A stretch of 64,000 nt of DNA from Chitinophaga caeni (GTDB lineage Bacteria > Bacteroidota > Bacteroidia > Chitinophagales > Chitinophagaceae). Each line of letters opens with the position of its first letter. The stretch's first letter is position 1. Position numbers and translations under genes: made by a program. The DNA is taken from the NCBI RefSeq assembly GCF_002557795.1, contig NZ_CP023777.1, positions 2,179,001 to 2,243,000 of the forward strand, read 5' to 3'. Below are positions 52,355 through 61,173 of the stretch, in pieces. Under the pieces are notes generated by a model that was given only the letters and a program-made list of their open reading frames with translations, was not told the origin of the DNA and made no database searches.

Positions 52355-53842
52355 ATGCGATTATTCCTGATTATTATAGGGTTGCTTTGCGCCCCGCTGT
52401 TCTTGAATGCCCAACAGAAGAAGTTTGAATTTAACGAACGCTGCCAAGAGGCTTATCATGCTATTATGCAGTTAAGACTTGAAACAGGCAGGCAAATATT
52501 GGCCCAGGAAAAGCAGGAAAATCCCGGCAACCTCATCCCGTATTACCTGGAGAATTATTGCGACTTCTTCCCGTTGTTCTTTAACGAAAATCCTGCCGAA
52601 TACTCGGCGAAAAAGAAACTGCGCTCCGAACGCTTAGCCTTGATGCAAGAAGGCCCAACCAATGATCCTTTCTATCTGTATACACAGGCTGCGATTAAAT
52701 TCCAATGGGCCATGGTAAAGGTGAAATTCGGAGAAAAATGGGATGCCGTCTGGGAAGTCAGGAAAGCTTTTTTAACTTTCAAGGATAACCAGAAGAAATT
52801 CCCATACTTCCAACCCAATAAAATGATGATCGGGACCATGCAAACCGTTTTCGGAACGATCCCCGAAGGCTATAAATGGATTACCAATATCTTGGGATTG
52901 AAAGGCAGCATTAAACAAGGTACCCAAACATTACAACAATTCGTTAATAGCCAAGATGCTACTGCCAAATTATTCAAGGACGAATCTTATTACTACTATT
53001 GTTACCTGAAATTATTTATAGAAAATAAACCGGAAGAGCTTTGGCAATTCATTGAACACCAACAGCTCGATACCCGCAACAATCATCTTTTTGCCCTGAT
53101 GGTCGCTAACTTGTCGATGAATAATCAAAAAGCGGCGCAGGGTTTGGAAATATTGGCCAATAGGACCCATAACCAGGAATATACCACCTTGTATTACGAA
53201 TATTACTTAGCGGGTATCCTGCACTTGGAAGCGATGGACAATGAAGCAATTCCCTATTTCGAGCGCTTTCTGAACCAATTTAAAGGCAAATTTTATGTTA
53301 AAGAGGCTTTGCAGCGGTTAAGTTGGGCTTATTACCTCGAAGGTAACCAAGCCATGGCCGAGAAATACCGCGGCATGATTGCCAACCGTGGAAACGCTGA
53401 AACAGATGCCGACAAGCAAGCGCTGAAAGATGCCAAGAGCGGCAAATGGCCCAATGTGATATTGTTAAGGGCCCGCTTGCTAAGTGATGGTGGGTATTTT
53501 GACAAGGCATTGGCGTTGTTATCGGCTAAGAAAGCCCGGGATTTTGGTACGATCTCCGAACAATTGGAATATGCTTACAGGTTAGGCCGCATCTATGATG
53601 AAATGGGCCGTGACGATATGGCAATCCGCATGTACAACGTAACCGTGGAACTCGGGATCGATAGACCTGAATATTTTGCGGCCCGGTCGGCTTTACAACT
53701 GGGCTTTATCTATGAAAAAAGACATGATATTGCCAAGGCAAAGGAATGTTTTAATACCTGCATCGGTATGGATGGCCATGACTATAAAAACTCGCTGGAT
53801 CAAAAGGCCAAAGCCGGTTTATTGCGCCTAGACGGTAAGTAA
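52355..53842 (+). CDS. Secreted TPR (tetratricopeptide) protein
   Basis: The protein of about 495 residues has a signal peptide (MRLFLIIIGLL...LNAQQ, residues 1-20) and many helical pairs typical of TPR repeats across the body, for example RLSWAYYLEGNQAMAEKYRG and RLGRIYDEMGRDDMAIRMYN. Start 52355 (MRLFL) is preferred over the upstream TTG at 52328, because it begins a clean signal peptide. It probably serves as a protein-protein scaffold in the periplasm or outer membrane. Function unknown. Confidence 0.75.
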   Translation: MRLFLIIIGLLCAPLFLNAQQKKFEFNERCQEAYHAIMQLRLETGRQILAQEKQENPGNLIPYYLENYCDFFPLFFNENPAEYSAKKKLRSERLALMQEGPTNDPFYLYTQAAIKFQWAMVKVKFGEKWDAVWEVRKAFLTFKDNQKKFPYFQPNKMMIGTMQTVFGTIPEGYKWITNILGLKGSIKQGTQTLQQFVNSQDATAKLFKDESYYYYCYLKLFIENKPEELWQFIEHQQLDTRNNHLFALMVANLSMNNQKAAQGLEILANRTHNQEYTTLYYEYYLAGILHLEAMDNEAIPYFERFLNQFKGKFYVKEALQRLSWAYYLEGNQAMAEKYRGMIANRGNAETDADKQALKDAKSGKWPNVILLRARLLSDGGYFDKALALLSAKKARDFGTISEQLEYAYRLGRIYDEMGRDDMAIRMYNVTVELGIDRPEYFAARSALQLGFIYEKRHDIAKAKECFNTCIGMDGHDYKNSLDQKAKAGLLRLDGK

Positions 53843-53935
53843 TGCACAGGCAATGTAAGAAATGTGGGAAAATGAAATTTTCTTTATTGAATTTTATTTG
53901 GAATTTGGTGTTCGCAAATTGGAATTTTCCTAGGT

Positions 53936-55588
53936 ATGTTGCAAAGACTAATTATTCAGAATTACGCTATCATTGACAAGCTGGAAGTTGACTTTTCCGG
54001 GCATCTTAACATCATTACCGGTGAAACCGGTGCGGGTAAGTCTATCTTATTGGGCGCTTTATCGCTAATCCTGGGCGAACGCGCCGATCCGGCTTCTTTA
54101 TTCGATAAAGACAGGAAATGTATTGTAGAAGGGATTTTTAAGGTTAAAAAGCAACAGGTACAGGCTTTTTTCGAAGCGAACGAGCTGGATTTGGAGGACC
54201 AGGTGATCATCCGCAGGGAAATTAGCCCGGCGGGGAAATCAAGGGCTTTCATCAATGATACGCCGGTTAACCTGTCCCAACTGTCAACGCTTACCAGTTT
54301 TTTTGTTGATCTCCACCAACAATTCGATACCCTGGATTTGGAGAAATCAGGCTTTCAAAGGGATGTAATTGATGCCTTGGCATTGAATGGAGATCTTATC
54401 TCAACCTATTCAAAAGCTTACCAGCAATACGCTAAAACGCAGCAATCCCTATATGATGCCATGCAAGTAAGGGATGAGGCCAATAAAACGACTGATTTCA
54501 ATAAATTTCTCCTAGATGAGCTGTTAGAAGCTAATTTTAAGGAAAACGAGATAGAGGAAGCCGATGCAGAATTGCAGGTATTAAGCCATGCGGAAGAAAT
54601 CAAAAGCTCGTTGAATAAACTGTATTACCAGCTGAAAGAAGATGAACAACCGGTTGTGCAACAAATAAAATTATTGCAAACGTCTTTACAGGCGCTTTCA
54701 ACTTTTCACCAAGATATTCCTGCCCTCGCGCAAAGAATGCAGTCGGCCTATGTTGAATTGCAAGATATTGCCGGGGATATTGAAAGGCTAAATGACCAGG
54801 TTCAATTTGACGGCGCCAGGATTGAAGCGCTGAATGAGCGGATCGCCACCGGTTATAAGTTGTTGAAAAAGCACAATCTACATACTACGAACGAGTTGTT
54901 GACTCTTAAAGAACAATTACAAGCCAGCCTGGATGATGTGCAAAATATCGATGATAAAATCCTGCAACTGGAAACGCAATTAGCGAAGCAGCTAGTAAGT
55001 TTACAAGGGCTAGGTAAGCAGTTATCTACCCGCAGGCAGGCGCAGCAGCTCCCATTTGAGCAAAAAGTAAATGAGTTACTGGTGCAGGTAGGAATGCCTA
55101 ACGCACGGATAAAAGTGGAAGTTTCACCGATCGAACTAGGCGCTTTCGGCCTTGATGAGATCGTTTTCCTCTTCGATGCTAATAAAAGCAATCATTTCGC
55201 CCCTATACGCAAAGTAGCTTCCGGGGGTGAATTGAGTCGATTGATGTTATGTATCAAATCCTTGGTGGCAAGCAAGGAAGCTTTGCCCACATTGATATTT
55301 GACGAGATTGATACTGGCATTTCCGGGGAAGCTGCCAAGCAGGTGGGGATTATCATGAAAGATTTGGCAAAGGCTCACCAGGTTATCTGTATTACGCACC
55401 AACCGCAGATCGCGGGCAAGGCTGATGCACATTATTTCGTTTACAAAAAGACTGAAGGTCAAAAGGTTAGCTCACATATCCGTAAATTATCGAAGGAGGA
55501 ACGCATTACTACGATTGCCCAAATGTTGAGTGGGGAGAAGCCCACGGCAGCAGCATTAGAAAATGCGCGGGAAATGGTGATGCAATAG
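53936..55588 (+). CDS. recN: DNA repair protein RecN
   Basis: The 550-residue SMC-like ATPase takes part in double-strand break repair. It has the Walker A motif GETGAGKSILLGALSLILGERAD (in pieces), long coiled coils (about 150-370), and the C-terminal ATPase half with ASGGELSRLML, LIFDEIDTGISGEA and CITHQPQIAGKAD. The N-terminal start is MLQRLIIQNYAIID as usual. It stands alone; fabI follows by about 100 bp. Confidence 0.96.
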   Translation: MLQRLIIQNYAIIDKLEVDFSGHLNIITGETGAGKSILLGALSLILGERADPASLFDKDRKCIVEGIFKVKKQQVQAFFEANELDLEDQVIIRREISPAGKSRAFINDTPVNLSQLSTLTSFFVDLHQQFDTLDLEKSGFQRDVIDALALNGDLISTYSKAYQQYAKTQQSLYDAMQVRDEANKTTDFNKFLLDELLEANFKENEIEEADAELQVLSHAEEIKSSLNKLYYQLKEDEQPVVQQIKLLQTSLQALSTFHQDIPALAQRMQSAYVELQDIAGDIERLNDQVQFDGARIEALNERIATGYKLLKKHNLHTTNELLTLKEQLQASLDDVQNIDDKILQLETQLAKQLVSLQGLGKQLSTRRQAQQLPFEQKVNELLVQVGMPNARIKVEVSPIELGAFGLDEIVFLFDANKSNHFAPIRKVASGGELSRLMLCIKSLVASKEALPTLIFDEIDTGISGEAAKQVGIIMKDLAKAHQVICITHQPQIAGKADAHYFVYKKTEGQKVSSHIRKLSKEERITTIAQMLSGEKPTAAALENAREMVMQ

Positions 55589-55662
55589 TGTATGTTTGCA
55601 ATAGGATTGTTGCAGATGATGGATTATGTGGATTTTTCAAATTAAAATTTAGAATTAACTTT

Positions 55663-55670
55663 TATTTTTG
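55663..55670 (+). promoter_or_regulatory. -7 box of fabI
   Basis: TATTTTTG fits TAnnTTTG and ends 15 nt before the ATG at 55686. It overlaps the alternative TTG start at 55668, so 55686 is the true start. Confidence 0.55.
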
Positions 55671-55685
55671 CCAAAATTTAGATCA

Positions 55686-56492
55686 ATGGCTCAAAACTTA
55701 TTACAAGGTAAGAAAGGCATCATCTTTGGTGCGTTGGATGAAAAGTCCATTGCCTGGAAAACCGCGAAGCGTTGTGTGGAACAAGGTGCACAGATCGTAT
55801 TGACCAACGCTCCCATCGCTTTACGTATGGGCGAAATCAAGAAACTCGCTGAAGAATGTAATGCCCCGGTAATACCTGCGGATATCACGAATATGGATGA
55901 CTTGAATAACTTATTCACACAATCCATGGAACATTTTGGCGGTAAGATCGATTTCGTACTGCATTCTGTCGGAATGAGTATCAATATGCGTAAAGGCAGA
56001 CCATATACAGATCTGGATTACGATTTTACGCATAAAACCATGGACATTTCCGCTATCTCATTGCACAGGGTGTTACAAACAGCCTATAAGCTGGATGCGT
56101 TAAATGAACATGCTTCGGTGGTTGCCTTGACTTATATTGCAGCTCAAAGGGTATTCCCTGATTACAGCGAGATGGCAGATGCTAAGGCCATGTTGGAATC
56201 TGTAGCCCGTAGCTTCGGTTACCATTACGGTATCAAGAATAAGGTGAGAATCAACACGATTTCCCAATCACCGGTAAGAACAACTGCCGGCAGTGGGGTA
56301 AAGGGTTTCGATGATTTTATCAACTTCGCGGAAGAAATGAGCCCGCTGGGTAATGCTTCGGCCGACCAATGTGCGGATTATACCGTTACGCTGTTCTCCG
56401 ATTTAACCAGGATGGTGACCATGCAGAACTTGTACCATGACGGTGGATTCTCTTCTACCGGTGTAACTATGGCCGTATTAGACAAGAAATAA
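55686..56492 (+). CDS. fabI: Enoyl-[acyl-carrier-protein] reductase FabI
   Basis: The 268-residue NADH-dependent enzyme does the last reduction of each fatty acid elongation cycle. It has GIIFGALDEKSIAW (cofactor loop), and the catalytic Tyr150/Tyr160 and Lys167 within TYIAAQRVFPDYSEMADAKA, the spacing seen in FabI. NTISQSPVRTTAGSGVKGFDDF lies near the substrate loop. Start 55686 (MAQNLL) is set by the -7 box. A terminator follows, so it is monocistronic. Confidence 0.95.
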   Translation: MAQNLLQGKKGIIFGALDEKSIAWKTAKRCVEQGAQIVLTNAPIALRMGEIKKLAEECNAPVIPADITNMDDLNNLFTQSMEHFGGKIDFVLHSVGMSINMRKGRPYTDLDYDFTHKTMDISAISLHRVLQTAYKLDALNEHASVVALTYIAAQRVFPDYSEMADAKAMLESVARSFGYHYGIKNKVRINTISQSPVRTTAGSGVKGFDDFINFAEEMSPLGNASADQCADYTVTLFSDLTRMVTMQNLYHDGGFSSTGVTMAVLDKK

Positions 56493-56523
56493 GTAAATCA
56501 AGCAATAAAATTGCATAAAAAAT

Positions 56524-56562
56524 CCGTCCCGGTTCCAATTGAAATCGGGACGGTACATTTTT
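56524..56562. terminator. Terminator of fabI
   Basis: CCGTCCCG (56524-56531) pairs with CGGGACGG (56546-56553), followed by TACATTTTTG. It sits 31 nt after the fabI stop and also before the stop of the convergent DUF2795 gene. Confidence 0.85.
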
Positions 56563-56593
56563 GAATTTACCGGGCTATTGCTCGAATGGACGA

Positions 56594-56815
56594 TTAATAT
56601 TCATCTTCATTGAAGAAGAAGTCATCTTGAGATGGATAATCGGACCAGATATCTTCAATGCCTTCGTAAATTTCCCCCTCGTCTTCCAGTTCCTGCAAGT
56701 TCTCGATTACTTCGATAGGTGCACCGGAACGGATGGCGTAATCAATAAGTTCGTCTTTGGTAGCTGGCCATGGAGCATCCTCCAGGTATGAAGCTAATTC
56801 TAGAGTCCAGTACAT
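56594..56815 (-). CDS. DUF2795 domain protein
   Basis: The 73-residue protein is highly acidic, with YWTLELASYLEDAPWPATKDELIDYAIRSGAP (in pieces), then NLQELEDEGE and DIWSDYPSQDDFFFNEDEY. This is the small DUF2795 family that is widespread in Bacteroidota and other bacteria. Its role is unknown. Start 56815 (MYWTLE) is preferred over 56851 since the extra basic leader is not family-like. It is convergent with fabI and divergent from lolD. Confidence 0.8.
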   Translation of the reverse strand: MYWTLELASYLEDAPWPATKDELIDYAIRSGAPIEVIENLQELEDEGEIYEGIEDIWSDYPSQDDFFFNEDEY

Positions 56816-56916
56816 CGTATTAAAATTTTTTACTTTTCTGATTTTCCGCAAAAGTATTATTTAATTTGAAATAAACAACACTTCCTAATTTAAAGCTTAA
56901 ATTATAAACAATACTT

Positions 56917-57567
56917 ATGCTTATTGCCCGCAATCTCACCAAAAACTATTCCAATCTACCCGTGTTAAAAGGGGTGGATATAAATGTCAGTAAAGGTGAA
57001 ATCGTGACGATCGTCGGATCCTCCGGGGCTGGCAAAAGTACCTTGTTGCATATCCTCGGAACCTTGGATACGCCCACCGGTGGCGAGGTTTGGTTAGAGG
57101 ATGTCAATATTACAGCATTGAAGGGGAACAAGTTGGCGGATTTTAGGAACCGTAACCTGGGCTTTATTTTCCAGTTTCACCATTTATTACCGGAATTTTC
57201 TGCGCTGGAAAATGTTTGTATACCCGGTTTTATAAAGGGCGCCAAATCCAATATCGTTAAAGACAGGGCCGTATTTTTATTGGAAACGCTTGGCCTCAAA
57301 GAGCGCCTCGAACATCGCCCGGCCCAATTATCTGGCGGGGAGCAGCAAAGGGTCGCCGTGGCTAGGGCTTTGATTAACGAACCTAAAATAGTGATGGCTG
57401 ATGAGCCTACGGGTAACCTGGACTCGCAGAATGCCAGGGAGTTACATCAATTATTTACAGAATTAAGCGAGCGTTTTCAACAAACATTTATCATCGTTAC
57501 CCATAATGAAGACCTGGCCAAGATGAGTACACGCAGCCTTACAATGAAAGATGGCAAGATTGTTTAA
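56917..57567 (+). CDS. lolD: LolD-type ABC transporter ATP-binding protein
   Basis: The 216-residue ATPase shows Walker A GSSGAGKST, Q-loop FIFQFHHLLPEFSALENVCIP, the signature LSGGEQQRVAVARAL, and Walker B IVMADEPTGNLDS. The HLLPEF segment and the length are those of LolD, which powers release of lipoproteins from the inner membrane with LolC/LolE. The permease genes are not next to it. It could also be a MacB-type export ATPase, so LolD is the best but not sole reading. Confidence 0.85.
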   Translation: MLIARNLTKNYSNLPVLKGVDINVSKGEIVTIVGSSGAGKSTLLHILGTLDTPTGGEVWLEDVNITALKGNKLADFRNRNLGFIFQFHHLLPEFSALENVCIPGFIKGAKSNIVKDRAVFLLETLGLKERLEHRPAQLSGGEQQRVAVARALINEPKIVMADEPTGNLDSQNARELHQLFTELSERFQQTFIIVTHNEDLAKMSTRSLTMKDGKIV

Positions 57568-57605
57568 TGTAAAACAATACTTGCCAACTCTTAATATCTC
57601 GAATG

Positions 57606-58466
57606 TTACTTACCTATGCAGGCTTGCAAACTATCTTTCCAATAAGGTATCTCTAAACCGAATACGTTTTTGATCTTCCCTTTATTCAATACGCTGTAAG
57701 ATGGTCGTTCGGCAGCAGTAGGGTAGGCTTCCGAAGTAATCGGCTCTAATTTACATTGGCTACCGCTTAATGATTTGATGGCAACCGCGAAATCATACCA
57801 AGAAGCAACACCTTCATTGCTATAATGATAAATTCCGCCGATTTCATCCAGCTTTTCATATTTAAAATCTAGCATGGACAATATGGCTTTTGCTAAATCC
57901 AGGGCGTACGTAGGGGTACCGACTTGGTCAAATACGATCGATAAGGATTCTTTTTCCGCCATTAACTCCTGCATGCGGCTCACGAAGTTTACGCCATATT
58001 TGGAATATAACCAGGATGTACGGATCACTACAGTTGATGGGTTAGCGCTCAAAGCTGCCGCTTCACCGCGCATTTTTGAACTGCCGTATATAGTGCTGGG
58101 ACTGGCATCATCCTCCTCGGTATAAGGAACACAAGCCTTACCATCAAATACATAATCCGTAGAAATATGAATGTATTGCGTTCCTTGATTGGAGCAAGCT
58201 TCTGCCAGGAATAAAGGCGCCTGGAAGTTCAATAAGAAAGCATTATCCTCGTCTGCCTCCGCTTTATCAACCGCTGTATATGCTGCACAGTTAATGCATG
58301 CATCAAATGTTTGAGCACCGAGGTATTGATTTACGGCATCGGCATCCGTAATATTTAATTCATCCACATCGGTAAATGTAAATTGATAACCGGGATATTG
58401 CGATGCTATTTCCTGGAAAGTTTTTCCCAATTGTCCGTTAGCACCGGTAACGAGAATATGTTTCAT
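57606..58466 (-). CDS. rfbD: dTDP-4-dehydrorhamnose reductase
   Basis: The 286-residue SDR-fold enzyme makes dTDP-L-rhamnose from dTDP-4-keto-L-rhamnose. It has ILVTGANGQLGKTFQE, INCAAYTAVDKAE, HISTDYVFDG and the YGSSKMRGE catalytic Tyr-x3-Lys. It ends the rfbB-rfbC-rfbD run, 5 bp after rfbC. It needs rfbA (glucose-1-phosphate thymidylyltransferase), which is not in this window. Confidence 0.94.
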   Translation of the reverse strand: MKHILVTGANGQLGKTFQEIASQYPGYQFTFTDVDELNITDADAVNQYLGAQTFDACINCAAYTAVDKAEADEDNAFLLNFQAPLFLAEACSNQGTQYIHISTDYVFDGKACVPYTEEDDASPSTIYGSSKMRGEAAALSANPSTVVIRTSWLYSKYGVNFVSRMQELMAEKESLSIVFDQVGTPTYALDLAKAILSMLDFKYEKLDEIGGIYHYSNEGVASWYDFAVAIKSLSGSQCKLEPITSEAYPTAAERPSYSVLNKGKIKNVFGLEIPYWKDSLQACIGK

Positions 58467-58471
58467 ATTGA

Positions 58472-59035
58472 TTATTGAGCTTTATATACAAAATTGTGCT
58501 TGCAATCTGCTAAGGTCGGTAATTTTAAATCTTTTTCCGAAACCTGGGCTTTGGAAAGGTCGATCTTCCAATCGATGGCTAGGCTAGGATCATTAAATAT
58601 AATCCCCCCTTCGCTGGCTTTATTATAAAAATTATCACATTTATACATGACCTCGGCGGTTTCGCTTAATACGGAATAACCGTGTGCAAAACCCTTGGGA
58701 ACAAGTAATTGCAATTTATTGTCGGCAGATAGTTCTATGCTAAATGATTTTCCATAGGTAGGTGAACCTTCGCGTATATCCACTACAACATCCAGAATGC
58801 TACCTTCGATAGCCCTGATGAGCTTAGTTTGAGCGTAAGGTTCCATTTGGAAATGTAAACCACGGAGTACGCCGTAAGTTGAACGGGCTTGATTGTCTTG
58901 AACAAATTTTATATCGATCCCTGCATCTTTGAAAGTATTATAATTATAACTTTCGAAGAAATATCCCCGCTCATCCGGAAAAACTTTCGGTTCGAATATG
59001 ACCAATCCCGGTATTCCTGTTTCTTTAAATGGCAT
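58472..59035 (-). CDS. rfbC: dTDP-4-dehydrorhamnose 3,5-epimerase
   Basis: The 187-residue cupin epimerises C3 and C5 of dTDP-4-keto-6-deoxyglucose. It has IFEPKVFPDERGYFFESYN, the catalytic His in VLRGLHFQ, AIEGSILDVVVDIREGSPTYGK, and FAHGYSVLSETAEVMYKCDNFY. It sits between rfbB (36 bp upstream) and rfbD. Confidence 0.95.
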   Translation of the reverse strand: MPFKETGIPGLVIFEPKVFPDERGYFFESYNYNTFKDAGIDIKFVQDNQARSTYGVLRGLHFQMEPYAQTKLIRAIEGSILDVVVDIREGSPTYGKSFSIELSADNKLQLLVPKGFAHGYSVLSETAEVMYKCDNFYNKASEGGIIFNDPSLAIDWKIDLSKAQVSEKDLKLPTLADCKHNFVYKAQ

Positions 59036-59071
59036 TATATATTTGGCTAAGATGATTTCGTGATAGAAGTT

Positions 59072-60127
59072 TTACCTGGATTCATATTGGGTTTGGTAAT
59101 ATGCTTTATAAGCCCCGCTGGTTACATGGTCCAACCATTCTTGATTATCCAGGTACCAATCTACCGTCTTGGCTAAGCCTTCTTCAAACTGGAGGGAGGG
59201 AGACCAACCAAGCTCTTTATTAAGTTTCGTAGCATCAATAGCATAGCGCATATCATGACCCGCACGATCTTTAACGAAGGTGATTAATTGGGCAGATGTA
59301 CCCCCGGGGCGACCTAATTTTTCATCCATAATTTTGCATAGCAACCGGATGAGGTCGATGTTTTTCCATTCGTTGAACCCGCCGATATTATATGTTTCCC
59401 CGAGCCGACCGTGGTGGAAGATGGTATCAATTGCCCTGGCATGATCTTCCACGAAGAGCCAATCACGCACATTTTCCCCGGTTCCATAAACAGGAACGGG
59501 CTTATTATTTTTGATATTGTGAATCGCTAAAGGGATTAATTTTTCAGGGAAATGGTTTGAGCCATAATTGTTTGAACAATTCGATAATACTACCGGTAAG
59601 TGGTAGGTATGAAAATAAGCTTTTACAAAATGATCTGAACTCGCTTTTGATGCAGAATAGGGAGAGCGCGGGTCATAAGGCGTTTCTTCAGTAAAAAGAC
59701 CGGTTTCCCCTAATGATCCATATACCTCGTCCGTTGAAACATGGTAAAACCTTTTGTCTCCAGGTTGATCTTTCCAGGTATTCCTAGCAGCGTTCAGTAG
59801 TACCGCTGTGCCTAATACATTTGTCTTAATAAATGATAAAGGATCCAGTATGGAGCGATCTACATGGCTTTCTGCTGCTAAATGGATGACCCCGTCAAAT
59901 TGTTGTTGTTGAAAAAGGTTATTGATAAATACTTCATCCGTAATATCGCCTTTTATAAATTGATAATTCGGGGCTTGATCTACATCTTTTAAATTTTCCA
60001 AATTCCCAGCATAGGTGAGTGCATCCAAATTATAAATTTGATACCCAGGATATTTATTGACAAACAGTCTAACGACATGGGAGCCAATAAATCCTGCACC
60101 ACCGGTTATCAACAGTTTCTTCTTCAT
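59072..60127 (-). CDS. rfbB: dTDP-glucose 4,6-dehydratase
   Basis: The 351-residue SDR enzyme makes dTDP-4-keto-6-deoxyglucose. It has GGAGFIGSHVVRLFV (NAD loop), VIHLAAESHVDRSI, STDEVYGSLGE, and the catalytic Tyr-x3-Lys in YSASKASSDHFV. It starts the rfbB-rfbC-rfbD run; a hairpin 44 nt upstream (60171-60197) separates it from the UDP-xylose group. Confidence 0.96.
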   Translation of the reverse strand: MKKKLLITGGAGFIGSHVVRLFVNKYPGYQIYNLDALTYAGNLENLKDVDQAPNYQFIKGDITDEVFINNLFQQQQFDGVIHLAAESHVDRSILDPLSFIKTNVLGTAVLLNAARNTWKDQPGDKRFYHVSTDEVYGSLGETGLFTEETPYDPRSPYSASKASSDHFVKAYFHTYHLPVVLSNCSNNYGSNHFPEKLIPLAIHNIKNNKPVPVYGTGENVRDWLFVEDHARAIDTIFHHGRLGETYNIGGFNEWKNIDLIRLLCKIMDEKLGRPGGTSAQLITFVKDRAGHDMRYAIDATKLNKELGWSPSLQFEEGLAKTVDWYLDNQEWLDHVTSGAYKAYYQTQYESR

Positions 60128-60170
60128 TTTGGTAAGATTATGAATTGGGTATGGTTATTTACAAATATGG

Positions 60171-60197
60171 ATAGCCGGGATATCAAATCCCGGCTAT
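60171..60197 (-). terminator. Terminator between the UDP-sugar group and rfbB
   Basis: ATAGCCGGGAT (60171-60181) and ATCCCGGCTAT (60187-60197) pair perfectly over 11 bp with a 5-nt loop. It lies 19 nt after the UDP-xylose synthase stop (60217) on the minus strand, with a moderately T-rich tail. Confidence 0.75.
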
Positions 60198-60216
60198 TTG
60201 AATAATAGTATCGAAA

Positions 60217-61167
60217 TTATTTATGCAATGCTTCTTTGAAATATTGGTACGTGATCTTCAAACCTTCTTGGCGGGAAACTTTCGGTTCCCATCCCAATAA
60301 TTCTTTAGCCTTTGTAATATCTGGTTTCCTTTGCTTGGGATCATCTTTCGGTAAAGGTTGGAAGATGATCTTTTGCTGGGTTCCGGTTAAGGAAATTATT
60401 TCCTCCGCAAATTCCAATAATGAAATCTCTGATGGATTACCAATATTAACCGGCAAATGATAATCGCTTAATAAAAGGCGGTATATCCCTTCAACCAAAT
60501 CATCTACGTAACAGAACGAACGGGTTTGAGAACCATCCCCGAAAACGGTTAAATCTTGACCCGTCAAAGCTTGGCTCATGAAGGCTGGTAATGCACGGCC
60601 ATCATCGAGTCGCATTCTCGGTCCATATGTATTGAAAATACGGATGATCCTGGTTTCTACGCCATGAAAATTATGGTATGCCATCGTGATGGATTCCATG
60701 AAACGCTTAGCTTCATCGTATACGCCCCGCGGACCAACGGGGTTCACGTTGCCCCAATATTCTTCAGTCTGCGGATGCACCAGCGGATCGCCGTAAACCT
60801 CGGAGGTTGAAGCCACAAGGATTCTTGCCTTTTTAGCCTTTGCCAATCCTAAAAGATTGTGAGTGCCGAGCGAACCCACCTTCAACGTTTGAATCGGCAT
60901 TTTCAAATAATCGATCGGGCTTGCCGGCGAAGCAAAATGAAGGATATAATCTAATTCCCCCGGAACATGAACAAACTTAGTTACATCATGATGATAAAAC
61001 TCGAATGAAGGTAAAGGGAACAAGTGCTCAATGTTTTTCATATTCCCGGTAAGGAGATTGTCCATACCGATCACATGATAACCTTCCTGTATAAACCGGT
61101 CACATAAATGCGAGCCTAAAAATCCCGCGGCGCCGGTAATAAGTACACGTTTTTTTGTCATATTCAT
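60217..61167 (-). CDS. UDP-glucuronate decarboxylase (UDP-xylose synthase)
   Basis: The 316-residue SDR enzyme forms UDP-xylose from UDP-glucuronate. It has [51 protein letters not shown], and [13 protein letters not shown] with the catalytic Tyr-x3-Lys. The pattern [17 protein letters not shown] and the SPASP motif are typical of UXS. It follows UDP-glucose dehydrogenase by 6 bp, so the substrate is made just upstream. ATG 61161 is an equal start. Confidence 0.93.
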   Translation of the reverse strand: MNMTKKRVLITGAAGFLGSHLCDRFIQEGYHVIGMDNLLTGNMKNIEHLFPLPSFEFYHHDVTKFVHVPGELDYILHFASPASPIDYLKMPIQTLKVGSLGTHNLLGLAKAKKARILVASTSEVYGDPLVHPQTEEYWGNVNPVGPRGVYDEAKRFMESITMAYHNFHGVETRIIRIFNTYGPRMRLDDGRALPAFMSQALTGQDLTVFGDGSQTRSFCYVDDLVEGIYRLLLSDYHLPVNIGNPSEISLLEFAEEIISLTGTQQKIIFQPLPKDDPKQRKPDITKAKELLGWEPKVSRQEGLKITYQYFKEALHK

Positions 61168-61173
61168 GGGGTA

